DNA of 64,000 nucleotides from Anabaena subtropica FACHB-260 (lineage in GTDB: Bacteria; Cyanobacteriota; Cyanobacteriia; Cyanobacteriales; Nostocaceae). Each line of letters opens with the position of its first letter. The stretch's first letter is position 1. The stretch is from assembly GCF_014697105.1 (NCBI RefSeq), contig NZ_JACJRF010000024.1, positions 18,821-82,820 of the forward strand. The letters are read 5' to 3'. The notes beneath the pieces were generated by a model, which worked only from the letters and a program-made list of their open reading frames with translations, had not been told where the DNA came from and made no database searches. Made by a program: the position numbers and the translations under genes. Shown here in pieces: positions 1-8,392 of this stretch.

Positions 1-1
1 G

Positions 2-400
2 AGGCTCTTTGCTAGTCCCACACTCTACACATCCCAAACCTTACAACAAGGACAAGCCGATGTGAATAGTTTAATGTTAGCTGTACCTTGGCATCCAGAA
101 GCCAATACGCAGAATCATTTTAGCAAGGATTCCCAACGTCTGTGGGGAAATTCCGTAACTTGGCGTTCTGCCACCAGTTATGATGCAACTGTAGCTGTAA
201 TTACTGGTTTACAAAAAAGTAAAACTCGTGAAGGATTGCAAAAAGTTTTGCGTAATCCTAACTTTTATGCAGTTGGTGCAACTGGCAAAATTCGCTTTTT
301 CCAATCAGGCGATCGCTATCTCAAAAACGATGCCATCTTAGTAAAAATTCACCCAAACAAAGCATCTACAACTGGTTACAAGTTTTCCCTAATGCAATGA
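2..400 (+). CDS. ABC-type branched-chain amino acid substrate-binding protein, C-terminal part
   Basis: The reading frame is open from the first complete codon at base 2, so the gene begins outside the window; the GTG at 62 is only an internal codon. The visible 132 residues contain SYDATVAVITGLQKS and a following helix-strand segment (REGLQKVLRNPNF, then GKIRFFQSGDR). These resemble the last lobe of type I periplasmic binding proteins (Periplas_BP_6, LivJ-like). Such proteins bind amino acids or related ligands for an ABC importer; in Nostocales they also occur fused to kinase or TPR modules, and the missing N-terminus prevents a choice. The product ends normally at TGA 398-400. Confidence 0.6.
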   Translation, partial: RLFASPTLYTSQTLQQGQADVNSLMLAVPWHPEANTQNHFSKDSQRLWGNSVTWRSATSYDATVAVITGLQKSKTREGLQKVLRNPNFYAVGATGKIRFFQSGDRYLKNDAILVKIHPNKASTTGYKFSLMQ

Positions 401-720
401 TACCTAAGTAGAGACGTTGCATTGCAAAGTTTCTACCCACTCATAACTTTAACCGAACCGTATTGAATGTAGATCATCCTTATTGGGTAGTCGAGCATAA
501 AAATAGATGTTGTAGCTACAAAATTCAGTCGGTTGATAAATATTCGTATCTACAAATAGGAAGAGTAAATATTGATAGGACTTGAGTAATTTAGGACTAT
601 AGTGTGTTTTCAAACTGTAACCACAACAGAATGGAAGCGATTGTAATCACTGAAATTACAAGCCAAATAGCTATAAAGGATGGGTTTGGAGCATTTTATC
701 AAGTTCTAGAGGAATGAAAA
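401..720. other. intergenic region with two dispersed repeats
   Basis: This 320-bp gap has no convincing gene. It holds an imperfect copy of the GAGACGTTGCA palindrome (411-435) and one copy of the 17-nt dispersed repeat (449-465). Just before the gene at 721 there is an AGAGGA ribosome binding site. Confidence 0.6.
449..465 (+). repeat. 17-nt dispersed repeat, copy 1
   Basis: TTAACCGAACCGTATTG is found here, in reverse complement at 5186-5202, and as a 13-nt core (CCGAACCGTATTG) at 5321-5333. Three copies in 5 kb of non-coding DNA suggest a dispersed repeat family rather than chance. Confidence 0.6.
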
Positions 721-975
721 ATGAGTTTAGAAACCTACAATAAGGAAGTAGAACACCTGGGAGAATCGCGGGGTGTTAAAGACCACGACCATGATATAGT
801 TCACGATCTGAGTCGAAGATTGGATGCCCTATGGAGGTATGATCAATATCTTGCTAATGCTGAGGGGTATGATTCATTACAAGCATTTTGGAGAAAGGTT
901 AAGGAACAAGAGAAGAAAAACATAGTGGAGTTAAAAAAACTACTCTCGGAACATATTAAGCTTGGTGATTTCTAA
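721..975 (+). CDS. hypothetical protein, 84 aa
   Basis: A small, highly charged, soluble-looking protein with no signal peptide or membrane segment and no family I recognise. Residues 20-27 are rich in His and Asp (KDHDHDIVHD). The C-terminal half is Lys/Glu-rich and probably helical (KVKEQEKKNIVELKKLLSE). An AGAGGA ribosome binding site lies 7 to 8 bases before the ATG, which supports the start. It stands alone between the binding-protein fragment and the convergent CHAT gene. Function unknown. Confidence 0.6.
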   Translation: MSLETYNKEVEHLGESRGVKDHDHDIVHDLSRRLDALWRYDQYLANAEGYDSLQAFWRKVKEQEKKNIVELKKLLSEHIKLGDF

Positions 976-1002
976 AGGTGTTTTGGAAAAGCCTCAGTAG
1001 TA

Positions 1003-1025
1003 GAGACGTTGCAATGCAACGTCTC
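1003..1025. repeat. perfect 23-nt palindromic repeat
   Basis: GAGACGTTGCA-A-TGCAACGTCTC is a perfect inverted repeat with an 11-bp stem and one central base, in the gap between convergent genes. A degenerate relative begins at 411. Palindromes of this kind are widely dispersed in Nostoc genomes (general knowledge). It could work as a weak terminator for the 84-aa gene. Confidence 0.75.
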
Positions 1026-1115
1026 AAAATATTTAACCACATTAAGAGCGATTTATTTACCCTATCCCCTTTTTCAGGATTTGCTGTGGAACTTTTTTCA
1101 TCTGATTTACCTGCT

Positions 1116-4100
1116 TTAAGGCTTACCTGTAATTATAAAAGCTGCCCAATAGTAAGGATGAGAATATAGATTTTTATCCGCAGGCATTTTACTGATTCTA
1201 TATAAATGTGTTGCTAAATAAGCCCTCAGTTTTAGTTCTTCTGGATCAAGATTGTTGAGTAAATCTTCATACCATTTCGTTAATTCTATCGCCGTTAATT
1301 CTCTTAACCAAACAGTGGCTTCAGCTAAAGCAATATTTGCTGGTTTTTCTTGTAATCGGCGGTAAAACTCAATGATAACTAAAGCGCTAGCCGATGATTC
1401 TACAGTCCAAAGAGTACTGACTACGTGAGAAACACCTCTATGGAAGAACGCACTAACTAAATCCACATATTCACTACTAGTGATTTGGTTAGTATTATTA
1501 ATAGTTTCACAAGCGGAGATAGTAACTAAGTTATAAGTTGATAAATTTGTTTCGCTGATTTCTTCTAAAGTAAATTTATCTTCACCCGCTAGTGCTAATT
1601 CTGATGTTTTAGGCTCAGTGCAACTATTAATTGCCTGACCTGCAAAATGAAATACATTATAGTTATCAAATAAAGCATCTTCAAAATTATTTTTAGTAGC
1701 TTCCGTACCTTGGAGACGATGTTTATTTTTAAACATCTGGCTCACAACTTCGGCTTCTAGATTAGCAAACCTTAGCATGGGATAAGCCTTACTATCAGGG
1801 TATTCCACACTTAATAATGTTTGATTAGCAAACTGTCCGATATTTGGATTTCTCGCTGATAACCCTGCTTGAATATTCGGCAGATAGGTAATGTTGACAC
1901 CTGGTATTTCTTCAGTGGAAGCAGAGATTTGGAACAAGGCATGGAGAGGTAATTTAAATAAATCACGGTGGGGAACTAAAATGAGTTGAGTAATACCTTC
2001 AAGTTCTGGTTGAATTGTCTCAATTTCCAGAATATTTCTTAGCTGTAATAACTTATCTTCCATCTCCACGCGCCAGGGATGATTGCTTTTGCTTTGTTGG
2101 TCTTGGGCTTGTTGGCGATAGTCTTGATAGGTTTGTTGCCAATCTTCTAGCCAATTTTCAAATGCAATCAGCCGTCTGCTAGCTTCAGGTAAAGGTAAAT
2201 CTTGCAGTGGTGTAGCGTTGATTGTTTCCACATCTTGAACTGGTGTAAAAACGAGAATTGGTGATGGGGCTTGGTCTTTGATAATAAAAGTGTGTAATGC
2301 GACTGGGCTAATATGCCAATAAATAATTGCGGTGTGGGGATTTAGCAATTTTTGAACCGAGCGATAATTGAGGAATGGAATATCTGCATTCCACCCAAAT
2401 AATAGCCAAGTGCAACCAGCATTCTTTCCCTGTTCTGCTATTTCCCAAGCTTCAACCAAATCACCATATTCTACAGATATATCAACAGCTAATTGTCCAA
2501 ATCCTGCAAATTTTAGCGCTAGTTGTTTTTTAATTTCTGTGGTGCGAGTCGGTTCACCTAGTAATTGTTGTAATAAATTTGAGCCGCGTTGCTGTAATTC
2601 TTGGGCTTGTGCTGTTTGTCCTAGCCCTAGCAATGATTTGATAAGGGATTGTAAAACTTCTAAATGTAACTGAGGAAAACCTGCACTTGTGAGAGTTAAT
2701 AGGGCTTGATTGTACTCGGTTACTGCTTTGCGCCAATAGTTACGGGATGTAGAATACTGTTTACCTTGTTCGTAATAACTATTAGCGATCGCCAGATGCA
2801 ATCTCCCCCAACCTTCTGGGTGAGTATCTGGGCGAATATGTTTTAAACCTTCCTGATAACTAGCTAATTTACCTTCATAGCCAGCCTGCTTTAAGGCAGA
2901 ATTATTTGCGGCTATAGCAGTCAATAAATTTAACGGTGTTTCTGTATCATTTAAATTACCAATAGCCGTCCCTCGACCAATCCAAGCTTCCCAGTAGTCG
3001 AGTTTGATTTGTAAGGCGTGATCATAACAAACGATCGCTTCTAAAAATCGTTCTAAATAAAACAACGCCACCGCTTGGTTGTACCAAGCTAGGTGAAAAT
3101 CTGGTTTAATCCCTATGGCTTGCTTATAGGAGGCGAGCGCTTCTTCTCGGCGACCTGAGTTTTCTAAAGCCACACCCCGGTTATACCAAGCTAAGTAAAA
3201 ATCTGCTCGGATGGATAATGCTTTGTCCCAAGATGCGATCGCTTCAGACCACTGTTTTAAATTGAATAAGACTACACCCCGGTCAATCCAAACCTCGTGG
3301 AAATCTGGTTGAATCTCTAAAGCTTTGTCATAAGATGCAACCGCCGCTTCGTATTGTTCATCTACACCTAACGCAATTCCTCGGTAATACCAATTTTCTT
3401 GGTCTTCGGGTGACAAAACTAAGGCTTCATCATAAGAGGCGATCGCATCCCCAATTTGTCCCAACTTCAACTCCGCCCAAGCCTTACTAGACCAAGCCTC
3501 TGGAGTATCAGCCTGAACAGCGATCGCTTGCTTAAACGAGGCGATCGCTTCCTCATACAGTCCTAATTGTCCTAAAGTCCCACCCCGGTTATACCAAGCT
3601 TTGTAGTAATCGGGCTTCAGTTCTATCGCTTGGTCGTAAGAGGCGATCGCTTCCACAAACCGTTCTAAATGGAATAAAGTTAAACCACGATTGAACCAGT
3701 ATTCATAGGAATTGGGATTTAATTGAATGGCTTGCTCATAAGTAGCGATCGCTCCTGATAAATCACCACTTTTGGCTTGCTGCAACCCTTGATAAAATAA
3801 TGCTTGTGCCTGGATAAAGGCATTTGATCGTTCACTGGTAATCACTGGTTGCTGATTTGTCTGCACGATCAGATTAGCCGCCAACTGATGGACTAAATTG
3901 GCACTTTGATCCAACCGCACCATCAACTCATCCAAGGTATACGCTACATTGGGGTCTAAATTGACTAAAGACTGATCCCAGTTACTTTGAGTTGATACTA
4001 TAGCTGCTGAGTTTTGTTCTCTGTAGTCTAATACCAGTTCGCTTAAATTACTGATGACATCTTCCTGAGCCGGCATCAGTAAGGCTGGTGCTGTCGTCGC

Positions 4101-5012
4101 AAATTCCGCCTCTTGATATTCCCAACTCAGTTCCTGTAAATTCTCTGTTGTGTCTTCATCCACTGGTTCAGTCGGGGCTGTTTGATATTCCCAACTCAGT
4201 TCCTGTAAATTCTCTGTTGTGTCTTCATCCACTGATTCAGTCGGGACTGTTTGATATTCCCAACTCAATTCCTGTAAATTCTCTGTTGTGTCTTCATACA
4301 CCGATTCAGTCGGAGCTGTTTGATATTCCCAACTCAATTCCTGTAAATTTTCGATTGTGTCTTCATACACCGATTCAGTCGGAGCTATTTGATATTCCCA
4401 ACTCAATTCCTGCAAGTTTTCAATTGTGTCTTCATCAACAGGAGAAAATTCTGATGTTGCTCTCAAAGGAGTCGTTCCTGGTTCTTCCGACTCCCATAAT
4501 AAGTCTCCCAAACTGCGGATTAATTCCTGCCCTGGAGAATCTGGGATATTTTCGCTAGGTTCTGCGACTTTAGTGGAAGATGCTTCTAATTCCTCATCCA
4601 AATCATCTATTCCGATAAATTCCCTGTTTAGCAAACGAATACCAATGTCATAGGACAGTTCTCCCACCTTCCCAATCCCCAATTCGCCCAACTGCACCAT
4701 TTGTCTACCTAAATGATGATTTGGTGCTGGTGACATCAGTAATTTTTCGCCAAACACTAATAGCCAATCTATCCAGCGTTCAACACTAATCCGGTCTTCC
4801 ATCCGTTGCAAGTACTTAATTGCCCACTGCTGACCCCGCCCGTGATTCACACCTTGCAGCAGCTGAGTGAACAACAATTCCAAATCCGCATTAGTTAGTT
4901 CAGGTGGTTCTTCTGCCACCTGTTCTCTGACACCCTTGAAATAATCAGTTTGTTGATCATCAACAGAGTGTTTGTCAAAAGTTTTAAGCCACTGAAATAG
5001 CCGAGTGAGCAT
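1116..5012 (-). CDS. TPR-CHAT protein with atypical CHAT active site, 1298 aa
   Basis: The domain order is visible. Residues 1-135 form an N-terminal domain also present in the next gene (5343-6026). Residues 186-300 are five near-identical 23-residue repeats (unit core ENLQELSWEYQ). Residues about 405-700 are tetratricopeptide repeats (YEQAIQLNPNSYEYWFNRG type). A helical linker follows, then a C-terminal CHAT domain from about 1060. CHAT domains are caspase-like proteases using a His-Cys dyad. The Cys motif is intact (TISACET, Cys about 1168), but the usual HFAGHG reads HFAGQA, so Gln (about 1126) replaces the catalytic His. The protein may therefore be a catalytically dead scaffold or use another residue. 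It is transcribed toward lower coordinates, downstream of the companion gene. No signal peptide is seen, so it is probably cytoplasmic. Confidence 0.85.
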   Translation of the reverse strand: MLTRLFQWLKTFDKHSVDDQQTDYFKGVREQVAEEPPELTNADLELLFTQLLQGVNHGRGQQWAIKYLQRMEDRISVERWIDWLLVFGEKLLMSPAPNHHLGRQMVQLGELGIGKVGELSYDIGIRLLNREFIGIDDLDEELEASSTKVAEPSENIPDSPGQELIRSLGDLLWESEEPGTTPLRATSEFSPVDEDTIENLQELSWEYQIAPTESVYEDTIENLQELSWEYQTAPTESVYEDTTENLQELSWEYQTVPTESVDEDTTENLQELSWEYQTAPTEPVDEDTTENLQELSWEYQEAEFATTAPALLMPAQEDVISNLSELVLDYREQNSAAIVSTQSNWDQSLVNLDPNVAYTLDELMVRLDQSANLVHQLAANLIVQTNQQPVITSERSNAFIQAQALFYQGLQQAKSGDLSGAIATYEQAIQLNPNSYEYWFNRGLTLFHLERFVEAIASYDQAIELKPDYYKAWYNRGGTLGQLGLYEEAIASFKQAIAVQADTPEAWSSKAWAELKLGQIGDAIASYDEALVLSPEDQENWYYRGIALGVDEQYEAAVASYDKALEIQPDFHEVWIDRGVVLFNLKQWSEAIASWDKALSIRADFYLAWYNRGVALENSGRREEALASYKQAIGIKPDFHLAWYNQAVALFYLERFLEAIVCYDHALQIKLDYWEAWIGRGTAIGNLNDTETPLNLLTAIAANNSALKQAGYEGKLASYQEGLKHIRPDTHPEGWGRLHLAIANSYYEQGKQYSTSRNYWRKAVTEYNQALLTLTSAGFPQLHLEVLQSLIKSLLGLGQTAQAQELQQRGSNLLQQLLGEPTRTTEIKKQLALKFAGFGQLAVDISVEYGDLVEAWEIAEQGKNAGCTWLLFGWNADIPFLNYRSVQKLLNPHTAIIYWHISPVALHTFIIKDQAPSPILVFTPVQDVETINATPLQDLPLPEASRRLIAFENWLEDWQQTYQDYRQQAQDQQSKSNHPWRVEMEDKLLQLRNILEIETIQPELEGITQLILVPHRDLFKLPLHALFQISASTEEIPGVNITYLPNIQAGLSARNPNIGQFANQTLLSVEYPDSKAYPMLRFANLEAEVVSQMFKNKHRLQGTEATKNNFEDALFDNYNVFHFAGQAINSCTEPKTSELALAGEDKFTLEEISETNLSTYNLVTISACETINNTNQITSSEYVDLVSAFFHRGVSHVVSTLWTVESSASALVIIEFYRRLQEKPANIALAEATVWLRELTAIELTKWYEDLLNNLDPEELKLRAYLATHLYRISKMPADKNLYSHPYYWAAFIITGKP
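4113..4457 (-). repeat. five tandem 69-bp repeats inside the CHAT gene
   Basis: The motif TTGATATTCCCAACTCA (on +) recurs at 4113, 4182, 4251, 4320 and 4389, an exact 69-bp period. Each unit encodes 23 residues, keeping the frame. Units differ at few positions, so the array expanded recently. It forms a Glu/Thr/Ser-rich spacer between the N-terminal domain and the TPRs. Confidence 0.95.
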
Positions 5013-5342
5013 TTGCCATACTCTTGGATTTTACTTACCCTAGATTGTAGCGATCGTTGTGTTAAACAACTCATGATAATTCATGATTTACGTGAAATCC
5101 AGTAAAATTAACAGATTTTTCAGTATTTGAGAGATTAGGGAGGACTGAGTAAGATATTCTTTCTCTGCTCCCCTCTCCTGCCTTCCAATACGGTTCGGTT
5201 AACAGAGTTATCTGTTGAGGCGAGCTGTTCTTGTGCAGGGGGAGAATAGAAGCAGGGGAAGAGAAATTGCTTAATAATAACTCTCTTCCCTCCCCTGCCT
5301 CCCCTGCACCCCCTGCTTATCCGAACCGTATTGCCCTGCCTT
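5013..5342. other. intergenic region between CHAT gene and companion
   Basis: A 330-bp gap. It contains repeat copy 2 (5186-5202, inverted) and the 13-nt core copy 3 (5321-5333). These two face each other and could pair. Between them is a pyrimidine/purine-biased stretch. A 72-codon open frame here on the minus strand is low complexity and not a credible gene. Confidence 0.55.
5186..5333. repeat. facing inverted copies of the dispersed repeat
   Basis: CAATACGGTTCGGTTAA at 5186-5202 and CCGAACCGTATTG at 5321-5333 are inverted copies of one motif separated by about 118 bases; the direct relative is at 449-465. Confidence 0.65.
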
Positions 5343-6026
5343 CTACTCCCCACTTCCCGATCCCTGACTAGCAGCGTAATATTGATTCATCAAAGCCTCA
5401 ACAATAATTTGAGGATCATCTGTCTCAATCGCTAGCTGTTCTGCAATCTGTTGGCGTAAGTTTTCGTCCTCTTGTAACATCACAAACAACTGATCAAGGG
5501 TGACAGTTTGGTAATCTCCTTCCGGGTTTTCCTCAGTTGCAGAAATGCTTTCCTCTGGGTATAATACATCAGTACTATCCATATCTGGGCCATCATATTC
5601 CCAAATGGGTTCGCCTTGATTGCGGCTTAATACCTGCATCCCAATATCATAGGCAAAGTCTCCTACTTGCCCAACGCCCAATTCACCCAGTTGGACTAAT
5701 CGAGCAGCTAATTCATTATTTGGTGAGGAGGATGCTAGCAATTTTTCGCCAAAGCGCTTTAACCACTCTATCCATTGTGCGGTCGTTACACGATGCTCAA
5801 TATTTTGCAGCCACTTTTCCGCCCAAGCTTGGCCTCGCGCCTGATGCACTCCTTCGAGAAGTTCAGTGAACAGAAATTCTAAATCTGTGTCACTGAGGGG
5901 TGGAGCCGGTTTTTCTGTGACGTTAGAACTAGTTTTAACCGCAGTCTGTTTCCTACCCCTACCAAACAAGCCTTGAAAAAACCTTTTAAGCCATTGGACT
6001 AGCCGCCTGAGCATTTGCTGTACCAT
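5343..6026 (-). CDS. companion protein sharing the CHAT protein's N-terminal domain, 227 aa
   Basis: Residues about 40-135 align by eye with residues 38-130 of the neighbouring CHAT protein. Shared landmarks are DLEFLFTELLEGV versus DLELLFTQLLQGV, FGEKLLAS versus FGEKLLMS, and VQLGELGVGQVGDF versus VQLGELGIGKVGEL. A basic N-terminus (LVQWLKRFFQGLFGRGRK) precedes it, and an acidic tail with a helical segment (LFVMLQEDENLRQQIAEQL) follows. It has no TPR or CHAT module. Both genes are on the minus strand with this one upstream, so they could be co-transcribed despite the 330-bp gap. The domain is not one I can name. The shared module suggests the two proteins interact with each other or with the same partner (inference). 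Confidence 0.75.
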   Translation of the reverse strand: MVQQMLRRLVQWLKRFFQGLFGRGRKQTAVKTSSNVTEKPAPPLSDTDLEFLFTELLEGVHQARGQAWAEKWLQNIEHRVTTAQWIEWLKRFGEKLLASSSPNNELAARLVQLGELGVGQVGDFAYDIGMQVLSRNQGEPIWEYDGPDMDSTDVLYPEESISATEENPEGDYQTVTLDQLFVMLQEDENLRQQIAEQLAIETDDPQIIVEALMNQYYAASQGSGSGE

Positions 6027-6294
6027 TTACTATTGTTTCCCCTAAGATTGTAGCGAGCGCAAAGCTCACTATTGCTTTAGCCAAGTCAATAAATGTATAT
6101 CAGTGAATTTCACAATCTCTTCTAGGGTATGTCACAGCTCACAATATGGGTGGCAAAGTTTAAAATGGTTTAACTTCATTCACGATTCAAAATGGCAAGA
6201 CTCTTTAGGGGTAAAAATTCTCATGATTGGGTGTAGACACATTTAAGAACAACTTAGTAAATAAATCCTAGAAGGTATTGACTTTTTTTCACCC

Positions 6295-8280
6295 ATGTCT
6301 TATGAACCCCTGCACCACAAGTATCGCCCAAAGAGTTTTGCTGAACTGGTGGGGCAAGAGGCGATCGCTACCACGCTTACAAATGCTATCCGTACAGCTA
6401 AAATAGCCCCAGCATATTTATTTACCGGCCCCAGAGGTACAGGTAAAACCTCTAGCGCCCGAATTCTTGCCAAATCCCTCAACTGTCTTAAAAGTGACAA
6501 GCCCACTGCTGAACCCTGTGGAGTTTGTGATGTCTGTCAGGGAATCACCAAAGGCTACTCCCTCGATGTAATTGAAATTGATGCCGCCAGTAATACAGGT
6601 GTAGACAACATCCGCGAATTGATTGAAAAAGCTCAATTTGCGCCTGTACAGTGTCGTTATAAAGTGTATGTGGTTGATGAATGCCATATGCTTAGTAGTG
6701 CAGCATTCAATGCGCTACTTAAAACCCTAGAAGAACCACCTAAGCACGTAGTCTTTGTTTTAGCGACAACTGACCCACAACGAGTATTACCCACAATTAT
6801 TTCTCGTTGTCAAAGGTTTGATTTTAGACGTATCCAACTAGAGGCGATGGTGAAGCATTTGAGTGCGATCGCCTCTAAAGAAAACATTAATATTTCACTA
6901 GAAGCAGTAACATTAGTAGCCCAATTATCTCAAGGGGGATTACGAGACGCGGAAAGTTTGCTCGACCAATTAGCCTTGTTACCTGATGGAGTCACACCAG
7001 ACAAAGTATGGGATTTGGTTGGTTCCGTTAGTGAACAGGACTTATTGTTATTGTTGGGAGCGATCGCCCAAGATAACCCAGAATTAGTATTAGACTGTAC
7101 CCGCAAAATCTTAGATCGTGGTCGAGAACCCCTAACCATTCTGCAAAATCTAGCCGCCTTCTACCGCGATTTACTCATAGCCAAAACAGCAGCGAATCGT
7201 CATGATTTAGTTGCTTGTACCCAGCAAACCTGGGAAGCACTAGTTGAGTCCGCTCAATCTTTGCCCATGAATACAATATTGCTTGGGCAAAAACACCTAC
7301 AAGAAGCAGAACTGCAAATAAAAAACACCACCCAACCACGTTTATGGCTGGAAGTGACATTACTGGGATTATTACCCAGTGCGAATATTCAACCTACATC
7401 TGTAGCCTTTGCACCAAGCGACTACCGCCCATCATCAACTCAGCCGCATTCCCAAAAAGCAACACAAAAAAACCCATCCCCACACCCCACTCTCCCACTC
7501 CCCTCATCTTCCAACCATCAAGAAACCGCTAACACATCCACCACCCCCCCATCATCTCCCCCCGTTCCCCCATCCCTTCCATCTTCCAACCATCAAGAAA
7601 CCGCTAACGGATCCACCCCCCCCCCATCTCCCCCTCCCACAGAGGAAGTCATCGACACACCACAATTTGACTTTGCTCAAATTTGGCAGCAAGTACTTAG
7701 TAATATTCAGCAAATGCCCAGACGTGCCTTACTGGGTCAAATGTGTCATCTCATCGATTTTGATGGCGCTGTAGCTCGTATTGGTGTCAAAGGTATGTGG
7801 TATGACAAAGTAAAATCAGATGTACCAATGATTACGGCAGCCTTTCAACAGACTTTTAGTCGGGAAATTCAGGTAACTTTAGAAAAAGGTAACGCCTCAA
7901 ATCCTTCTACAGTCAGGAAAGTAGTCCCAGCCAACAATAACAGTAGCAGTAATGGTCATAACGGCTCCTCCACTGTAAAACAGCCACCGTCACCAACCTA
8001 CAACCAGAAGCCAGCCGCACCCCCACCACAACAGGCTACACCTAACCTTGCACCAAAAACTGCACCCATAACCCCAAATACAGGAGGCGCAACAACACCA
8101 CCTCCAACCCCGAACAAAGCACCTCTAGCTGAGTGGGAAACAGATGAAGTTGCGATCGCCGCCCAGCGTCTAGCACAATTTTTTGATGGGCAAATCGTCC
8201 GATTTACCGATGATGGCGAAGGATTCTCCGAAATGGCTACATCTGAGTGGGCAGAGGAATCCGATTTAGATGATGAATAA
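6295..8280 (+). CDS. dnaX: DNA polymerase III subunits gamma/tau
   Basis: This is the clamp-loader ATPase of the replicative polymerase. The Walker A motif GPRGTGKTS lies at about 45-53, followed by the zinc-binding cysteines (CLKSD...CGVCDVC, about 64-82). The Walker B-like VDECHML and LLKTLEEPP follow, with the SRC sensor (ISRCQRFDFR) at about 170. At 661 aa it has a long tau-type tail. The tail carries a Pro/Ser-rich linker with an internally duplicated segment (SSNHQETAN twice), then a conserved domain, then an acidic C-terminus. No intein interrupts it, unlike dnaX of Synechocystis (known). The gene is preceded by its own upstream region and converges with the glycosyltransferase gene. 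Confidence 0.95.
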   Translation: MSYEPLHHKYRPKSFAELVGQEAIATTLTNAIRTAKIAPAYLFTGPRGTGKTSSARILAKSLNCLKSDKPTAEPCGVCDVCQGITKGYSLDVIEIDAASNTGVDNIRELIEKAQFAPVQCRYKVYVVDECHMLSSAAFNALLKTLEEPPKHVVFVLATTDPQRVLPTIISRCQRFDFRRIQLEAMVKHLSAIASKENINISLEAVTLVAQLSQGGLRDAESLLDQLALLPDGVTPDKVWDLVGSVSEQDLLLLLGAIAQDNPELVLDCTRKILDRGREPLTILQNLAAFYRDLLIAKTAANRHDLVACTQQTWEALVESAQSLPMNTILLGQKHLQEAELQIKNTTQPRLWLEVTLLGLLPSANIQPTSVAFAPSDYRPSSTQPHSQKATQKNPSPHPTLPLPSSSNHQETANTSTTPPSSPPVPPSLPSSNHQETANGSTPPPSPPPTEEVIDTPQFDFAQIWQQVLSNIQQMPRRALLGQMCHLIDFDGAVARIGVKGMWYDKVKSDVPMITAAFQQTFSREIQVTLEKGNASNPSTVRKVVPANNNSSSNGHNGSSTVKQPPSPTYNQKPAAPPPQQATPNLAPKTAPITPNTGGATTPPPTPNKAPLAEWETDEVAIAAQRLAQFFDGQIVRFTDDGEGFSEMATSEWAEESDLDDE

Positions 8281-8327
8281 GGGACTAAAGAGAAGACACT
8301 ATGGACTGTTGACTAATGATTAATATA

Positions 8328-8370
8328 AAAAATGCAAAATCCAAAAATACCTTTTGAATTTTGCATTTTT
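8328..8370. terminator. bidirectional hairpin terminator between dnaX and the glycosyltransferase
   Basis: AAAAATGCAAAAT (8328-8340) pairs perfectly with ATTTTGCATTTTT (8358-8370), and an inner CAAAA/TTTTG extends the stem. The A-tract before and T-tract after give a U-run on either strand. It sits in the 112-bp gap between convergent genes. Confidence 0.85.
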
Positions 8371-8392
8371 AATTTTTAATTACCCTAAGGGG

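Noticed and set aside
978..1169. Short frame after the 84-aa gene
   Set aside because: It runs through the palindromic repeat and overlaps the CHAT gene end; no ribosome binding site or family resemblance.
4088..4558. Plus-strand open frame of 156 codons antisense to the CHAT gene
   Set aside because: It is the mirror of the 69-bp repeat array; its periodic sequence comes from the repeat, and the sense strand has the TPR-CHAT protein.
5135..5353. 72-codon minus-strand frame between the CHAT gene and its companion
   Set aside because: Low-complexity Arg/Gly-rich product made from repeat and purine-rich DNA.
6295..8280. Possible intein in dnaX, as in Synechocystis
   Set aside because: The ATPase motifs follow each other without interruption; no intein splice motifs are seen.
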